A stretch of DNA of 64,000 nucleotides from Garcia nutans (taxonomy: Eukaryota > Streptophyta > Magnoliopsida > Malpighiales > Euphorbiaceae), in the NCBI GenBank assembly GCA_947685225.1, contig CANTUV010000009.1:5518001-5582000 (forward strand), in the 5' to 3' direction. The number at the start of each line of letters is the position of its first letter. The stretch's first letter is position 1. Below, piece after piece: positions 45,956 through 57,515 of the stretch. The notes under the pieces were generated by a model. The model was not told where the DNA came from, searched no databases, and worked only from the letters and a program-made list of their open reading frames with translations. The translations under genes were made by a program, and so were the position numbers.

Positions 45956-46332
45956 CCCAATAAATGGATTACCATCTATCGGTAATCCATTCTGCATTGC
46001 CGTATCCTGTAATGTGATTGTGCACTCTCCTATTGGCATGTGAAATGTATGTATCTCAAATTTCCATCTCTCGACCAATGATGTGATAAGGTGCTAGTCT
46101 ATTTGGAAAATTTTCTTTTTCATAATGCCATAAAATCCACTCTGGCGTAACACTGGAACCAATCGCTCATCGTTATCGTTTATATGTAGGATAGAACTAC
46201 CGCGTCTACAATCAAATGCATTATGTTCAATTTGGCCATGTCATATGGCCTTAGATCAATGACTATTTTGTAGCCGCAATAGTGATTGATCATGGGGGTC
46301 AGGTTGTGTGTAATCTTATTGTACATGAGTAC
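45952..46332 (-). pseudogene. Plant mobile domain (PMD; 'phosphatase 7 long form'-like) pseudogene
   Basis: The minus strand reads, in one frame, SLLRLQNSH, stop, SKAI, then RLVPVLRQSGFYGIM, a stop, HLITSLVERWKFEIHTFHMP, IGECTITLQDTAMQNGLPID and GNPFIGP. The ERWxxExHTFHxPxGExTxTLxD core and xGLPxDGxP are the signature of the PMD, shared by transposon proteins and the host genes MAIN and MAIL1. The segment is truncated at both ends and has at least three stops. It faces the transposase gene, the usual arrangement when a MULE carries a PMD gene. Confidence 0.82.
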
Positions 46333-46689
46333 CTGCCATTTCTGAACAATATTAAATTAATTAGAATAAGATTTTATATGCAATAAATTTATTACAATAT
46401 TATGATTTGATGATAAATGTGCATTTGTTACCAACTATTATATACTTTTATTGCTCTTATGATTAATATAATTTGTATACACATTAAATGATTTATGTAT
46501 TTAGGAATTTATGGAACGAGGTAGAGCTAGAATTTGGATACTTCCACGTTTTCAATGACATAAAAGAGTATTATGCTGGACTACGTCATGAATGGCATTT
46601 TCAAACAATTACCAATAAGATTTTGCTTTCATAGTCAGAACTCTTTTGAAGAAGGATAAATGAAACTTACCCGATGGAACCTTTTTAAG

Positions 46690-47075
46690 AATTTCAGAAA
46701 TCCTCCATCCAAGATGTCATATATGCCCACAAATTTCAATTATTTCCCTTTGATATCTGCTGGGTTTCTTCTAATTAGGTAAAAAGATAAGTTTTTTATT
46801 GGAAATTCGATCTCTTTCCTCTCTTTTTCAGTCCAATGTCTGCCATTGAAGCCATCTAATCACATGAGACCACATCATTATAAGACACGTCAGCATATGT
46901 GTGTACATGGCAAACAATAAACCCAATGTGGTCAATCGCAATGGCCATGTCATCATATACATGCGAGTTTACATGTCCACCAGCCTTGCACTTGTTTACA
47001 ACAACATTGTCAAATGACCGAGCATATGACACATTTTCGAAAAGTTTTACTTGCGCCATCAAAATTAACATAAGA
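46690..47075 (-). other. Gene-like minus-strand remnant, family unknown
   Basis: Two open stretches: 46856-47071 (KAGGHVNSHVYDDMAIAIDH...) and about 46700-46860 (NGRHWTEKERKEIEFPIKNL...FVGIYDILDGG), the latter ending at a donor-like CG|GTAAGT near 46673. Part of the first (about 46925-47025) recurs near 48055. No family was recognised. Confidence 0.35.
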
Positions 47076-47290
47076 GAAAAAAATTAAAAAAAATTATTTT
47101 TTCTATAATTTTTCTGAATAATAATTTTTTTTGAGAAAAAATAATTTTTTTGAATAATAATAAATATTTATTTTTTATAAAAACATATTTTCAATTAAAC
47201 AAAATTTTGTTCATCATAAACACAGCTTCAATTCAATAATTTTAACATTTAAAATTGTTAAAAATATACTTGCATAAAATCAAGTAAAGA
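46925..47290. repeat. Diverged direct repeat, copy 1
   Basis: About 46925-47025 matches 48055-48150 (shared CAATGGCCATGTCATCATA). The following AT-rich part (about 47150-47290) matches about 52330-52450 (shared TTAACATTTAAAATT). The second copy is split by the FAR1-type MULE at 48151-51990. Confidence 0.65.
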
Positions 47291-48150
47291 CTAACAAGAA
47301 AATTTATATTTAAAAATAAATCGAATAGTTTTTATTTAATAAATTATATCAAATTTTATTAATTTTGTCTTGATTTTTTTGTTACAATTTACATATAAAA
47401 AATCATTTGATAAAAATAAAATTAAGTTATTTTATATCGCTCTATTAAAAAAAGTGATATCAGAGCTTAAATGATATTTAAGGGACTATTGAAATCTCTA
47501 TAGTTACACTCATAACCAGATTCATTTTCAGAGCTATAACCAAAACCACAAATATATAGCCAATTTCATAATAAATACAAATAGAAACACTTAATTAAGA
47601 CCTTTCAAATTTTTAAACTAAAAATTTGATTAAAAAAATATTTACTTCATAAACTTGGCATCTTTGGTCATTTGTCCCCTATATTTATGCATTTGCTAGA
47701 TTTCCTCTTGTATTTTTCTATTTTATTTCAATAAACACTTATATAATCACATATTGATCACTTTGTCTCTTGTACTTATATATTTTATATAAAATAGACA
47801 TTTACATGCACCTATAGCATTATCTTCGTTTATGTATATATAGAGTATAAAATAAACAAGTATAAGTGATAAAATGATAAATATGTGATTATATAAGTGT
47901 CTAATAAACACTTATATAATCTGACAAATATATAAATACTGAGAGCAATATACTAAAATTATCAAATTCAGAGGACTGCAAATATATTAAGCCAAAAAAA
48001 ATATAAATAACCTTTATAAGTCCAAAATTTGCCTGTGTATCTCCATGTGGTCCCTTCTTTAGTCCACGGCAATTGCAATGGCCATGTCATCATAAAAATG
48101 TGTGTTTATATGTCCACGTGCCTTGCAATTTCTTACAACAATATTGTAAA
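47291..48150. other. AT-rich spacer and first part of repeat copy 2
   Basis: No gene. Bases 48055-48150 are the left part of the second copy of the direct repeat described at 46925. Confidence 0.5.
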
Positions 48151-51100
48151 GAGGAGTGCTTAGCACCTTCTCCTTTTTGATTTTTCTATTGTTTTCTCTC
48201 TAATATAATGACATTTAGCATTCTATTAACTTCGAAACCTGTAAGTGTGATAAATAAAAATTATATCATTTATTTTTTCACTTATGGGTCGCACATAAGA
48301 ATTTATTTCTATCTCTTTATTTCTAATTAATTTCATCACTTCTATAAATATATATATATATATATATTTTATTCTATTTCTCTATTCTTATTTTTTTTCT
48401 CTCACTTACATATGTGCAGGTTCCACTAAACTAAATAAAAATTATATCATTCTTTCACACTTTTTTCACTTGGTATATATAAAAAATTTTCACATAAATT
48501 CTTTTTTTCTAAACTAGAAATAGATTAGAAGAATGTAAATTAATAATTTCAATCAATTAGAAATAACCACATAAAATCTTATTGATTAAAGTCTTAAAAT
48601 AATGAAAAAAATAAATTCTTTCAATTCATTTATAAAAAATAAAAATACTACAGCGTCTACCCAAATTGATGCATTGATGTCAATGTTTCCTCTAACATTT
48701 CTAATCTACACCACGTATAGACATGAATATAATGTCAGCATATTATTCTAAACAATCATAAAATGAAAAAATAGATTAATTAAAGAAATAAGAAAATATC
48801 TTGTTGTATTGCATATACAAATGGTTCATTATTGTAAGAGGATAATAGATTTAAGTATTCCTGATAATAAAATATTAATATTAAAATAAAATAATTGGCA
48901 TATAACATATAGATCATAAGAAAACTAAATAGTTCATATCATACTACATAACTCCGTGATTATTGTGTTTCATGATCAGATTTAACATCATCTGAATTTT
49001 GAGTGACCTGCCATATTGATAAAGCAAACTTATCAATATAATATATTCATATTAAAAAAAATAAAGATTACAAAATAATAATAATAATAACAATGATAAT
49101 AATAAGTAAACTGTGAAAAACCTTAAAATGAGAGACAATATTTTCATTAGCTTTGCAACTATTGATCTCTGTTTGAACCTATAACAAATCCAATAAAAAT
49201 TAAAAAAATAAAAATAAAAAATATCACGTGAGAATAAAAAAGCAACAAATATTTACAAATATTAAAAATACCCTTTAAAAATGAATTACCTTTTTTTGTT
49301 GTCTTTTATATCTTTTTTTAGATGTATTTTCAACTCCACTTTTTATCCTTTTTGGAGCTCCTTTATTTTTTGAAATAGAGGGATCAAGGACCACAAACTC
49401 TCTAACAATACAATTTTCTTTTTGAGTATGGTAGCCAGATTGTCCATATAGGGTATGCCTCATCAGCTGCTTATGAGATGCATTGATACTAACATATTTT
49501 CTCATGACTTCCTCTAGTGCAATGGACGCAAACTCATAACTCTCACTACAAAATGATGCTTCTTCATTTATTTTAGTAGATAAAGAACATAAGTTCTTGT
49601 ACCTTTGCTCTTTTGATGTCACATACTCAAATGTAGATGAAGTGTTTTGTCGTTCTCCTTCAAATCTAGTCCATCTCTTCAATATATACTTTGATGGAAT
49701 TTTGAATACACCTAAATTGTGGAGTACACACAAAGCATGCCTACAAAGAATTCCCTTATATTCAAAAGAATGACATAAGCAACATATTTCTTCTAAATCT
49801 CTATTCCAAGAAAAAAAAAATCTTCATTTTGCTCAAAATCTTGAACTCTAAATGTCACAATTGTTTCATCTTCTTTCTCCTTTATTGAATAGCAACATGC
49901 TACTCCTAAAACTTTCAGTTGAAACTTTTTAAAGATTTCATGAGTATATATTGTAGACAATTATTTTTCAAAAGGTGATGGAGACCTCAAAACTAGATTT
50001 TTATTCCATGTATTGAAATTAGCTAAATCTTCATCCTTTTTCCTATCTTGCAAAGCTTCTTTATACTTCTCCACAAATTCTTTTAGTGTTGTCTTCCTAT
50101 TTACATATTTGTCAAAAAAAAGGAGTTTATACTTTCAGATCGTTGAGTTGTTGACATGCCTCCAAAAAAATCTCTCTCATAAATGTAGGGATCCAATGAT
50201 TTCTCTCTTGATATAAAGAACAAAGCCATTCATCTCCATGAAGGTTATATTTCTCAATTATTTCCCACCAATGCATCTCAAATTCTTCTTCTATCCATGA
50301 TCTATAAATGCATCTTTTAAAAGCCCCAAATGAAATTCTCATATTTTTTTTGTCACATCCCCAAATTTTTCTAGATTTTTTTTCATTATATGCCATAAGA
50401 AATAACAATGACATGTATTAGAAAACACCATTTTAATAGCAACTTTCATAGCTTTGTGTTGATCAGTTAAGATTTCCTTTGGTGCATCCCCACCCATTGC
50501 TCTTAGCCATGTTTTCATCAACCAAACAAATGTTGAAGTAGTCTCATTTGCAAGCAATGCACATCCTAACAGTGTGGATTGAAAATGATTATTAACCCCA
50601 ACAAATGGAGCAAAAGGCATCTTATACTTATTTGTGACATACATAGTATCAAATGAGACAACATCATTATATTTTTTGTAATCCTCTCTTCCTTTAGAAT
50701 AAACCCAAAAGGAATTCACCAATCGTTGTTCTTCATCCAAATCTATTGCATAAAAAAAATTAGAATCATCCTCCTGCATTTGCATAAAATGCTCCATCAT
50801 TGCATTAGCATCCCCGGATTCTAAAGTCAAATGTCCTTTTTTATCAAGATAATTTCTGATATTTTTTTCCAAACAACCAACTTTTTTAAAACCACCATGT
50901 TGTTTTTCCATTGAAGAAAAAATTTTACTTGGTCGTACACCGACTGCATACAAGTTGTCTATATTATTTTTGTCAATGGAGGAAATTTTTCTATGACAGG
51001 GAAAATAATGTGCTTGTTCTGGGAATAATTGATGATTGTGATCCTTAAAAAAATTATGCACAACCCACTGCAAATCCAATTTTCTAATTTTTACATGTAA

Positions 51101-51990
51101 AGTAGCCATGCAATTTGACTTGGAACTAGACGTGGATTATTTGGATTGGTTTCACGTTTAAATCCATGTCTATTGCAAGCAAATTTCACTTCATTGAAGG
51201 CATTTGAAACTTTAGAGCGACGATAAGCAATTTTTGACACACCAAAACCCATAGATTTAGCATATTCCATATAATATTCATATGCTTCTTCATGTGAATT
51301 GAATTTCATTCCAATAAATGGCTCTGAATTTAATTTTTCTTGTGGGATAGAACTTTTATCATTGTCAATAACATCCTCAAAGCCATTAAAATTCAGATCA
51401 ACATTCAATCCCATAGACACCTAAAAAAAGAAATAACATTCAATACTAAAGTATCATATATATACACGTACTAGGCACTCAAATACATAAAAATTAGTTA
51501 TAATCTAAATATTTTCTGGAAGAACTATTAGTATTATCTTGCAGTTATTGTTAAAATATTGCATTGGTTATCAATGAATATAAACACAATAAGAAATTTA
51601 ATTTAAATTTTATGCTTAATACCTGGAAAGTATCAATTTTTGGTGTTAAAATTTGATCTTCATAGTCCATGACAAGAAAATTTTATTAAGCACAAATTTA
51701 ACAATTAAAAAAAGAGGTACTGGCACGAATTTTTTTATTATGGAGCAATAGTGACGGCACAACAATAAAAAAAGCCTAATAGTATTTTTGTTAGACGGGA
51801 ACCAAACTTATTTTTTAGTGGGAAGTAAAAAAAGGATATGAAAAAGCTTGTAGGACCCTTTATTAATATAAATTCTAAAAAAAATTAGTTACAAGATTTA
51901 CAGATTGCAGGTTAATAGATTGCTACATGTCACTATATTAAAGAGAAAATAATAGAAAAATTAATAAGGAAAAGATCCTTAGCAATTCTC
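48151..51990 (-). mobile_element. MULE with FAR1-related transposase
   Basis: 3,840 bp. Terminal inverted repeats of about 110 bp start GAGGAGTGCTTAGCACC (left) and GAGAATTGCTAAGGATC (right, inverted) and share ATTTTTCTATT and TATTAAC. The flanking 9-mers tattgtaaa and gtttgtaaa match at 7 of 9. The host sequence reads through the insertion when compared with the 46925 repeat copy. The single gene is a FAR1-related (FRS) transposase on the minus strand. Confidence 0.82.
49275..51420 (-). pseudogene. FAR1/FHY3-related MULE transposase, broken
   Basis: ATG at 51418-51420. Order: FAR1 zinc-type DNA-binding domain (EPFIGMKFNSHEEAYEYYME, GFGVSKIAYRRSK, CNRHG); a frameshift near 51100; HxH region (HNHQLFPE); MULE core with VVSFDTMYVTNKYKMPFAPF (Asp) and EILTDQHKAMKVAI (Asp); a frameshift near 50390; WWEIIEKYNLHGDEWL (Glu region); the conserved MSTTQRSESINSFF; a slip at an eight-T run; VNRKTTLKEFVEKY; SWIM finger CLCHSFEYKGILCRHAL near 49750; and a Lys-rich tail ending at 49275. 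The frame changes sit at homopolymers. Host FAR1/FHY3 proteins are domesticated from this type, but TIRs around this copy mark it as a transposon rather than a host regulator. Confidence 0.9.
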
Positions 51991-52966
51991 GTTTGTAAAA
52001 TGACTAAGCTAAGGAGAAATAACATGACATATCATAACTGTAACTTTAATTAAGCATCCTATTAAAATGACGTATTAATTAAATAATAATATATGATAAT
52101 ATTTTTATCATTTTAATTTTGGGATAAATTTTAAAATATCTTCATTTATAATATATAAAAAAAAATTATAATTATCTTATTTGTTGATTCCAAATAGTAT
52201 ATATAGTTGAAATCACAATAATAATATATAATTTTTTGAGTATGAGATATATTTTTTAAAATTTTTATTTGCAATCTCAAAATTCATTTGATAAAAAAAT
52301 AAATTTAAAAAATTTTTAATATATAAGCTTTTGAATAACAATAACTTTTTTAATTATGAAAACATATTTTTAGTTAAACAAAACTTTATTCAAAATAAAA
52401 AGAAAGTTAATTAAATAATATTAACATTTAAAATTATCAATAAAAATTTAACTTAAGTCTAGCAATTAAAAATGAAAAAAAAATAATTATATAGCAGTTA
52501 TTTTTCATCTGATCACATCATCAGTAATTATTTCATTTTGCTATGTAAACCTTCTTTCAAAGGACTCTTATCATTTAAAGACATCTATAACAATCATTAA
52601 CCTCATCATGGTAGAAGAGGGAGATTGATATGGAACATGCTTTTCAATTGATTGTTTCATAAAAAAAATTGACCCCTTTAATGGATTGGAGAAATTAGTT
52701 GTTAAGTTATAGAGCTTCAAAACGATAATGTCGCTACTCCTCTAAGAAGATTAAAAAAAAATACATGGAATTTGTGTTGAATATGTTGTTTTCGAATAAG
52801 AAGAAGATTGAGAAGAAGATAAAATTGTTAATTAGAATGCTAATTGAGGCTATGGAGCATTAAAGTGATTACCATGATATAGGTAAATTTTTGTGGGTTG
52901 AATTTTAATATATTCTATTTGGTTAATATTTGCTTGCTCTCTTTTCTAATTTTTGGAAAATAATTG
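51991..52966. other. AT-rich stretch, rest of repeat copy 2
   Basis: No gene. About 52000-52450 continues the direct repeat whose first copy is at 46925-47290. Confidence 0.45.
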
Positions 52967-53147
52967 TGTTGGATTTTTAGACTCCATAGATAATTTTCTT
53001 CTTGGGCTTTCTTGATCAAATGAGCATTGGACCATATAAATTATTGGACTTCTTCAAATCTGGGCTTCTAAATTACACCACTCAATAAATATTTCCTTTT
53101 TTCTTTCTTCATTTTTTCAATGTGGGATTACATACCCACTGCCAACA
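52967..53147 (-). repeat. TRIM LTR (3' LTR in element orientation)
   Basis: 181 bp. It lacks a segment of about 23 bp containing GACTTGGGTCATTTTG that is present in the partner LTR. Confidence 0.9.
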
Positions 53148-53674
53148 CTCTCCCTCAAATGTAATAAGGCTAGACTTCATATTTTTTTTGAAGCCTAGTT
53201 GTCATTCGAACTTTCTTGCTTCGGACTCATGGGCTCGAATTCGGCTCAACTCCAGTCTTCAGCTTTAGATGACTAAATCTTAGCTATCAACACTCCCCCT
53301 CAAGTGCAATTGAACTGGACTTCATATTTCTTTTGAAGCCTAGTTGTCATTCGAACTTTCTTACTTCTGACTCATGGGCTCGAATTCGACCCAACTTCAG
53401 TATTCAACTTTAGATGACTAAATCTTGGCTCCTTTGGGCTCAAAGGATCATGCTTCATATGTTGCCGCAAGCACTGATCTTGGCTCTTCATTGGGTTCTG
53501 AAGATCAGCTTCAAATTAATCCATAGTCCATCATATTTCATAATCGGGCCTTTTTTGATGTATTTTCCATTTCTTTCTCCAAATGCAATCTGCTTCCTCA
53601 TGGATATTGTCACTTGGGCTTAACTTGGCCAGCCAAGATCTTTGGCCCATTTGGGCATTTAGGCTCTGATACCA

Positions 53675-53878
53675 TGTTAGATTTTTGAACTCCATAGATA
53701 ATTTTCTTCTTGGACTTTCTTGATCATTGGAGTGTTGGGCTTTATAAATTATTGGGCTTCTTCAAATTTGGACTTTTTGACAAAATGACTTGGGTCATTT
53801 TGCTCTTTACACCACTCAATTAATATCCCCTTTTTTTCTTCATTTTTTCAATGTGGGATTACATACCCACTGCCAACA
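53675..53878 (-). repeat. TRIM LTR (5' LTR in element orientation)
   Basis: 204 bp, adjacent to the tRNA-Met primer site on the minus strand. Confidence 0.9.
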
Positions 53879-53883
53879 AATTG

Positions 53884-55421
53884 CTTGGTCTATGCTTGTA
53901 TTCTATTGTTATGTGATGTTTAGTTGTAGCTAGTTTAAGAACTAAAAGGAAATATATATATATAATTGATTGTTATATTTGATTCCCCTATCCATCATAA
54001 TAGTGTGAGTAATTCTTACCAATTTTATTAGAGGATATGCAAAAATAATTAGAAAAGAAACAATAAAAAAAACTCTATCAAACATGAGAAAATAATTCAT
54101 AGAAATGAGCAACAAAGCAAACAAGGCATGCTTTTATTTTTTGAGTATTTTGGAAGTGCTTAAAGAATATAAAGTTCTTTAGCATTGTTGGGTAGATAAC
54201 GTGTATTAAATGGGACAAATGCGGATTTTGGTGAATAAGGGGATAGTCAATGGAGAAAGGAAAAAAATAGGTAAAAAACCATACTTCAAGACCAAGCCAA
54301 TTTTAGTATAATAATAAGTTAGCATTGCCGTTCTCATTGGTGATACAAGAAAATATTGTTGTATTCTTTGATTATTGCACTCCTTTTTAGATTTTGTATT
54401 CCAATTATAAACAAAGATATTGACAGATGGAGATGGTCTAATCTCCAACGAAAGCAATTCAGAATATGATTTTTTAGCCTTGGAAATTCTAGCTGTAGAT
54501 ATCTTGAAATTTGCTTTTAGAAAGTAGCATAGAAAACTATGATGTGGATTGCAAATATAGGAACACTCAAATCAATGGTACCCCAATTGTTCTTTCGATC
54601 AAACAATTCGGAAAATCTTGTTTTGTACAACAATCATGAATCAAGTGTTCTTGTCTAGTCCCTAAAATTTTCTATGGAAGCAACAAATGCAACTATAGTT
54701 CAGCTCTTAGATAAAGAAATTTGGTCTTGATTGAAAGAAAAAAAATTATGGCAAAGCTTTGATTATTATCCTATAGATACTTTGATTCCAAGTAGGAAAA
54801 TCATGTTGGATCACATAACTATTCTACAATAGTTCTTAACATCATGGATGTTACCAGATGACCCAGTAATTAGAGAGAATATATTTAAGTATGTATTTAC
54901 AAAACATGAGTTTGGAGTGCAACTTAATCAAAATATGATAAAAGTTGAAGAAAATGGAGATGCAAAATAAGAAGGAAGTTAGACAAGCTCAAAAAAAGGG
55001 AAAGCAACTCCACGGTTGTGCAACTCAATCCCCACGACCTTAGACTTGAAATCAACAATACCCAGAGAAAGAGAAAGAGCATCAAGACGTCCAGAACAAG
55101 TTTCAAGTCCACAACCATAGGATTCCATAGCCATGGCCATGGACTTCATCACACTATTGCCTAAAAGGAAATTTCGTGAAGTTCGAGCGGAACAATTATG
55201 CGCAGGCATGGGATTTCAAAGGCACAATCGTGGGAATTATTAAGAGGCTGTAAATTGTTATTTTATGCAAATTATTGCTCAATTTGGATTCCTAATCATG
55301 GAAAAAATCCCCAAGTTTGCCTTACTTCTATTCATAATTAGTTTAGAAGTCCTAGAGACCACTATATAAGCAAGCCTCCACCTTTATTCTCAATCATCAT
55401 TAGTTTTACATAAGCTTTTCA
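53884..55421. other. Intergenic, no gene recognised
   Basis: AT-rich with several short frames (for example minus strand 54979-55209) that show no domain. The part from about 55249 belongs to the LTR-like remnant described separately. Confidence 0.4.
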
Positions 55422-57417
55422 ATTCTTTTAAGCCAAATACATATATAGCCCTCTGAAGTTGTCTCAATTGGTCACTTCCCCCCCCCCCCCCCCCTCAACT
55501 TACAAATTAATCAGTTTGCCCCCTAAACTCAATTTTTTCATAATATTTAAACACAATTTCGCCAAGTCAGCAGATAAATGAATAACACATGTGCAAAGGT
55601 GAGTGAAAGCATCTGAAGCCATTGATAAATATAGAAAGAGTATCTGCTCTCTCCTCCCTCCTCCCTTCTCCCTCCTCATCCTCCTTCTTCTTCATCTTCT
55701 TCTTATTGTATTTAAAACCCTAATTAAACAAAACAAATTAAATCCATTAATCGAACAATATTACTCCTTTCTATCCTACCCATTAATCAAATAAAGCAAA
55801 TAAAAAGCTATTAAAGTACTCTTGCCCATAAATTAAATAAAGCAAATAAACTCATTAAAATGTTCTTGCATATTAATCAAAGAAAACAAACAAAATCCAT
55901 TGAAATGCTCTTGAAAGGAAATGAAGAAAAATATTTACTAGAAAGTTGGGCCATATAGAGATTGACGTGAGAGATGTTAATTTCTTCTTCAACAATGCTT
56001 AAGGAATTGAATTTTTTCTTCTTCAAAGAGATGTGGGAATGGTTTTTTTCAACCAATTTAGTCAATACTTTCTTCAAGCATATTTTAAATATTAATTCAG
56101 TTTGGGAAAGATTTTAGAGAGAGTGAGAGAAATATTCAGCTTGGGAATGAATTTCACACTTATTCTTCTTCAAAGATACGATGAATGAGTTAATCAAACT
56201 TCAACCAATGGTTCAATCAAACTGTGGAATGAGTTAAAATACGATTTTAAATATTTGATTTTGAGGATTGAATTTAAGATTTTAGATATTAGGGATTTGA
56301 ATTGGAGTGGATTCAATTTGGGATTAAAATTTTAATTTTGTGTAATTGAGCTTATTGTGATAGGGAGAGGGAGCAAATCCACATCACAGCAAGCTATAAT
56401 TTTCATTGGCTGGAAATCCATGTTAGCATGCATAACATTTACTCAAATGCATATCAGCAAAATTGTGTTTGAATGTTAAGAAAAAATTGAGTTCACGGGG
56501 GCTAACTGGTTAATTTGTAAGTTAAGGAGGGCAAAATAACCAACCGAGACAAGTTCAGAGGGCCACATATGTATTTAGCCATTCTTTTAAGATTTTTTTT
56601 AGAGAGAAGGAGAAGGAGGCTTAGTTATGAAGAGATTTAAGCAAAGGTTAAAAGCTCTATTTGATCTAAGTTCTATTTTTCTTATCTATACCTTTCTTTT
56701 GTTTTCAAGTCAATTTAGATTTAATGTTTCAATTCAATTTATTTTATTCTTTTATTATTTTATTTACAATTATGGATAGCTAAACCCCTAATTTTGGGTC
56801 TAGACAATTCAATTGATTATTTTATGATGAACGTAATGCTTATTTAATTTATTAATTATTCTATTTTATTATTTTATTATAATTGTGCCTAAAGCTACGA
56901 TTATCTAGCCAATAATTGTTAGATTTAAAATACTAAGCAAAAGTGGTAGCATAATATTAATTCAAAAGGATAATAATCTTAAGTAGATTTTATTTAGAGA
57001 GAAGAAAAACACTTTGGAGGTTATTTAAAGATTTTCACCAAACTTAATGAATTAAAATAATTCTTGTGGTCACGAGAGTAGACATAGAAATTAATCTTAA
57101 TATTAGTTTTAGATCTTGAGAGAGACTAGAACTTAATTTAAGAAGATTCAACTAATAATCAAAAAGAGAATAAAATTAGATTAAACCCTAGAAATTGTAT
57201 AGATATCCAATTGAAGAAGTCAGACCCTAGGTCTTAAATATAAGAGTTAAATTTAGTTAGTTTTAGTTTAATCAATTTAGTTTAATTAAAAATCAATTAC
57301 TTTTCTAAATAATAAATAATTTAATTGTTTGGTACTTAGAATTAACCCTTCATCATGAAAATGATACTCTACTCACTTTGTATTACTTGTTATCGTATTG
57401 TGCATTTGCAATTAAAC
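55249..57417 (+). repeat. LTR-like remnant split by a MULE
   Basis: Begins TGTAAATTGTTATTTTATGC. It has a TATA box and leader (CTATATAAGCAAGCC, about 55361-55376) before the MULE insertion at 55431-56580 and continues with T/A-rich sequence to about GCATTTGCA at 57417. The layout resembles a long Ty3/gypsy LTR, but no target-site duplication or partner LTR was found, so both limits and the class are tentative. Confidence 0.35.
55431..56580. mobile_element. Non-autonomous MULE
   Basis: 1,150 bp with a perfect 9-bp TSD attctttta (55422-55430 and 56581-56589). TIRs of about 130 bp start AGCCAAATACATATATAGCC (left) and GGCTAAATACATATGTGGCC (right, inverted). A C run of about 17 nt (about 55478-55494) is present only in the left TIR. 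The interior holds a pyrimidine-rich stretch with AAAACCCTAATT (about 55715) but no recognisable gene or captured fragment. Confidence 0.92.
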
Positions 57418-57515
57418 TAGATATAGCACCATAATTTTTTATTTTCAATAAAAAAATAATATAGAAAATTAGTTAAAGGGTATGCTTAAATTTTTGGTTT
57501 TGATTATTCTGATAT

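Larger units (their letters stand above)
37585..46870 (+). mobile_element. Multigene MULE with plant mobile domain gene (ends not fixed)
   Basis: A CT-rich leader and splice donor at about 38040-38222, a 3.7-kb intron, a MULE transposase pseudogene (41949-44537), two further plus-strand frames (44856-45361 and 45471-45955) and an opposed PMD pseudogene (45952-46332) lie in compact order, as in large plant MULEs. The possible left end near 37585-37700 (around ATTACTATAACACGG) has no inverted partner visible in the window, so the right TIR is missing or displaced. Grouping all parts as one element is inference from order and spacing. Confidence 0.55.
52967..53878 (-). mobile_element. TRIM (miniature LTR retrotransposon)
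   Basis: 912 bp with a perfect TSD aattg (52962-52966 and 53879-53883). Terminal repeats 52967-53147 and 53675-53878 begin TGTT(G/A)GATTTTT and end CCCACTGCCAACA. On the minus strand the primer site TGGTATCAGAGCC (53662-53674) abuts one LTR, and a purine tract (complement of CTCTCCCTCA, 53148-53157) abuts the other, which fixes the orientation. The 527-bp interior has no coding capacity and consists largely of a tandem pair of about 135 bp (about 53148-53430). Confidence 0.95.

Noticed and set aside
49275..51420. Host FAR1/FHY3 regulatory gene
   Set aside because: TIRs, near-matching 9-bp flanks and several frameshifts mark it as a transposon gene.
54979..55209. 76-codon minus-strand frame with Ala/Met/Gly-rich start
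   Set aside because: No domain, no neighbours and no splice or promoter support.
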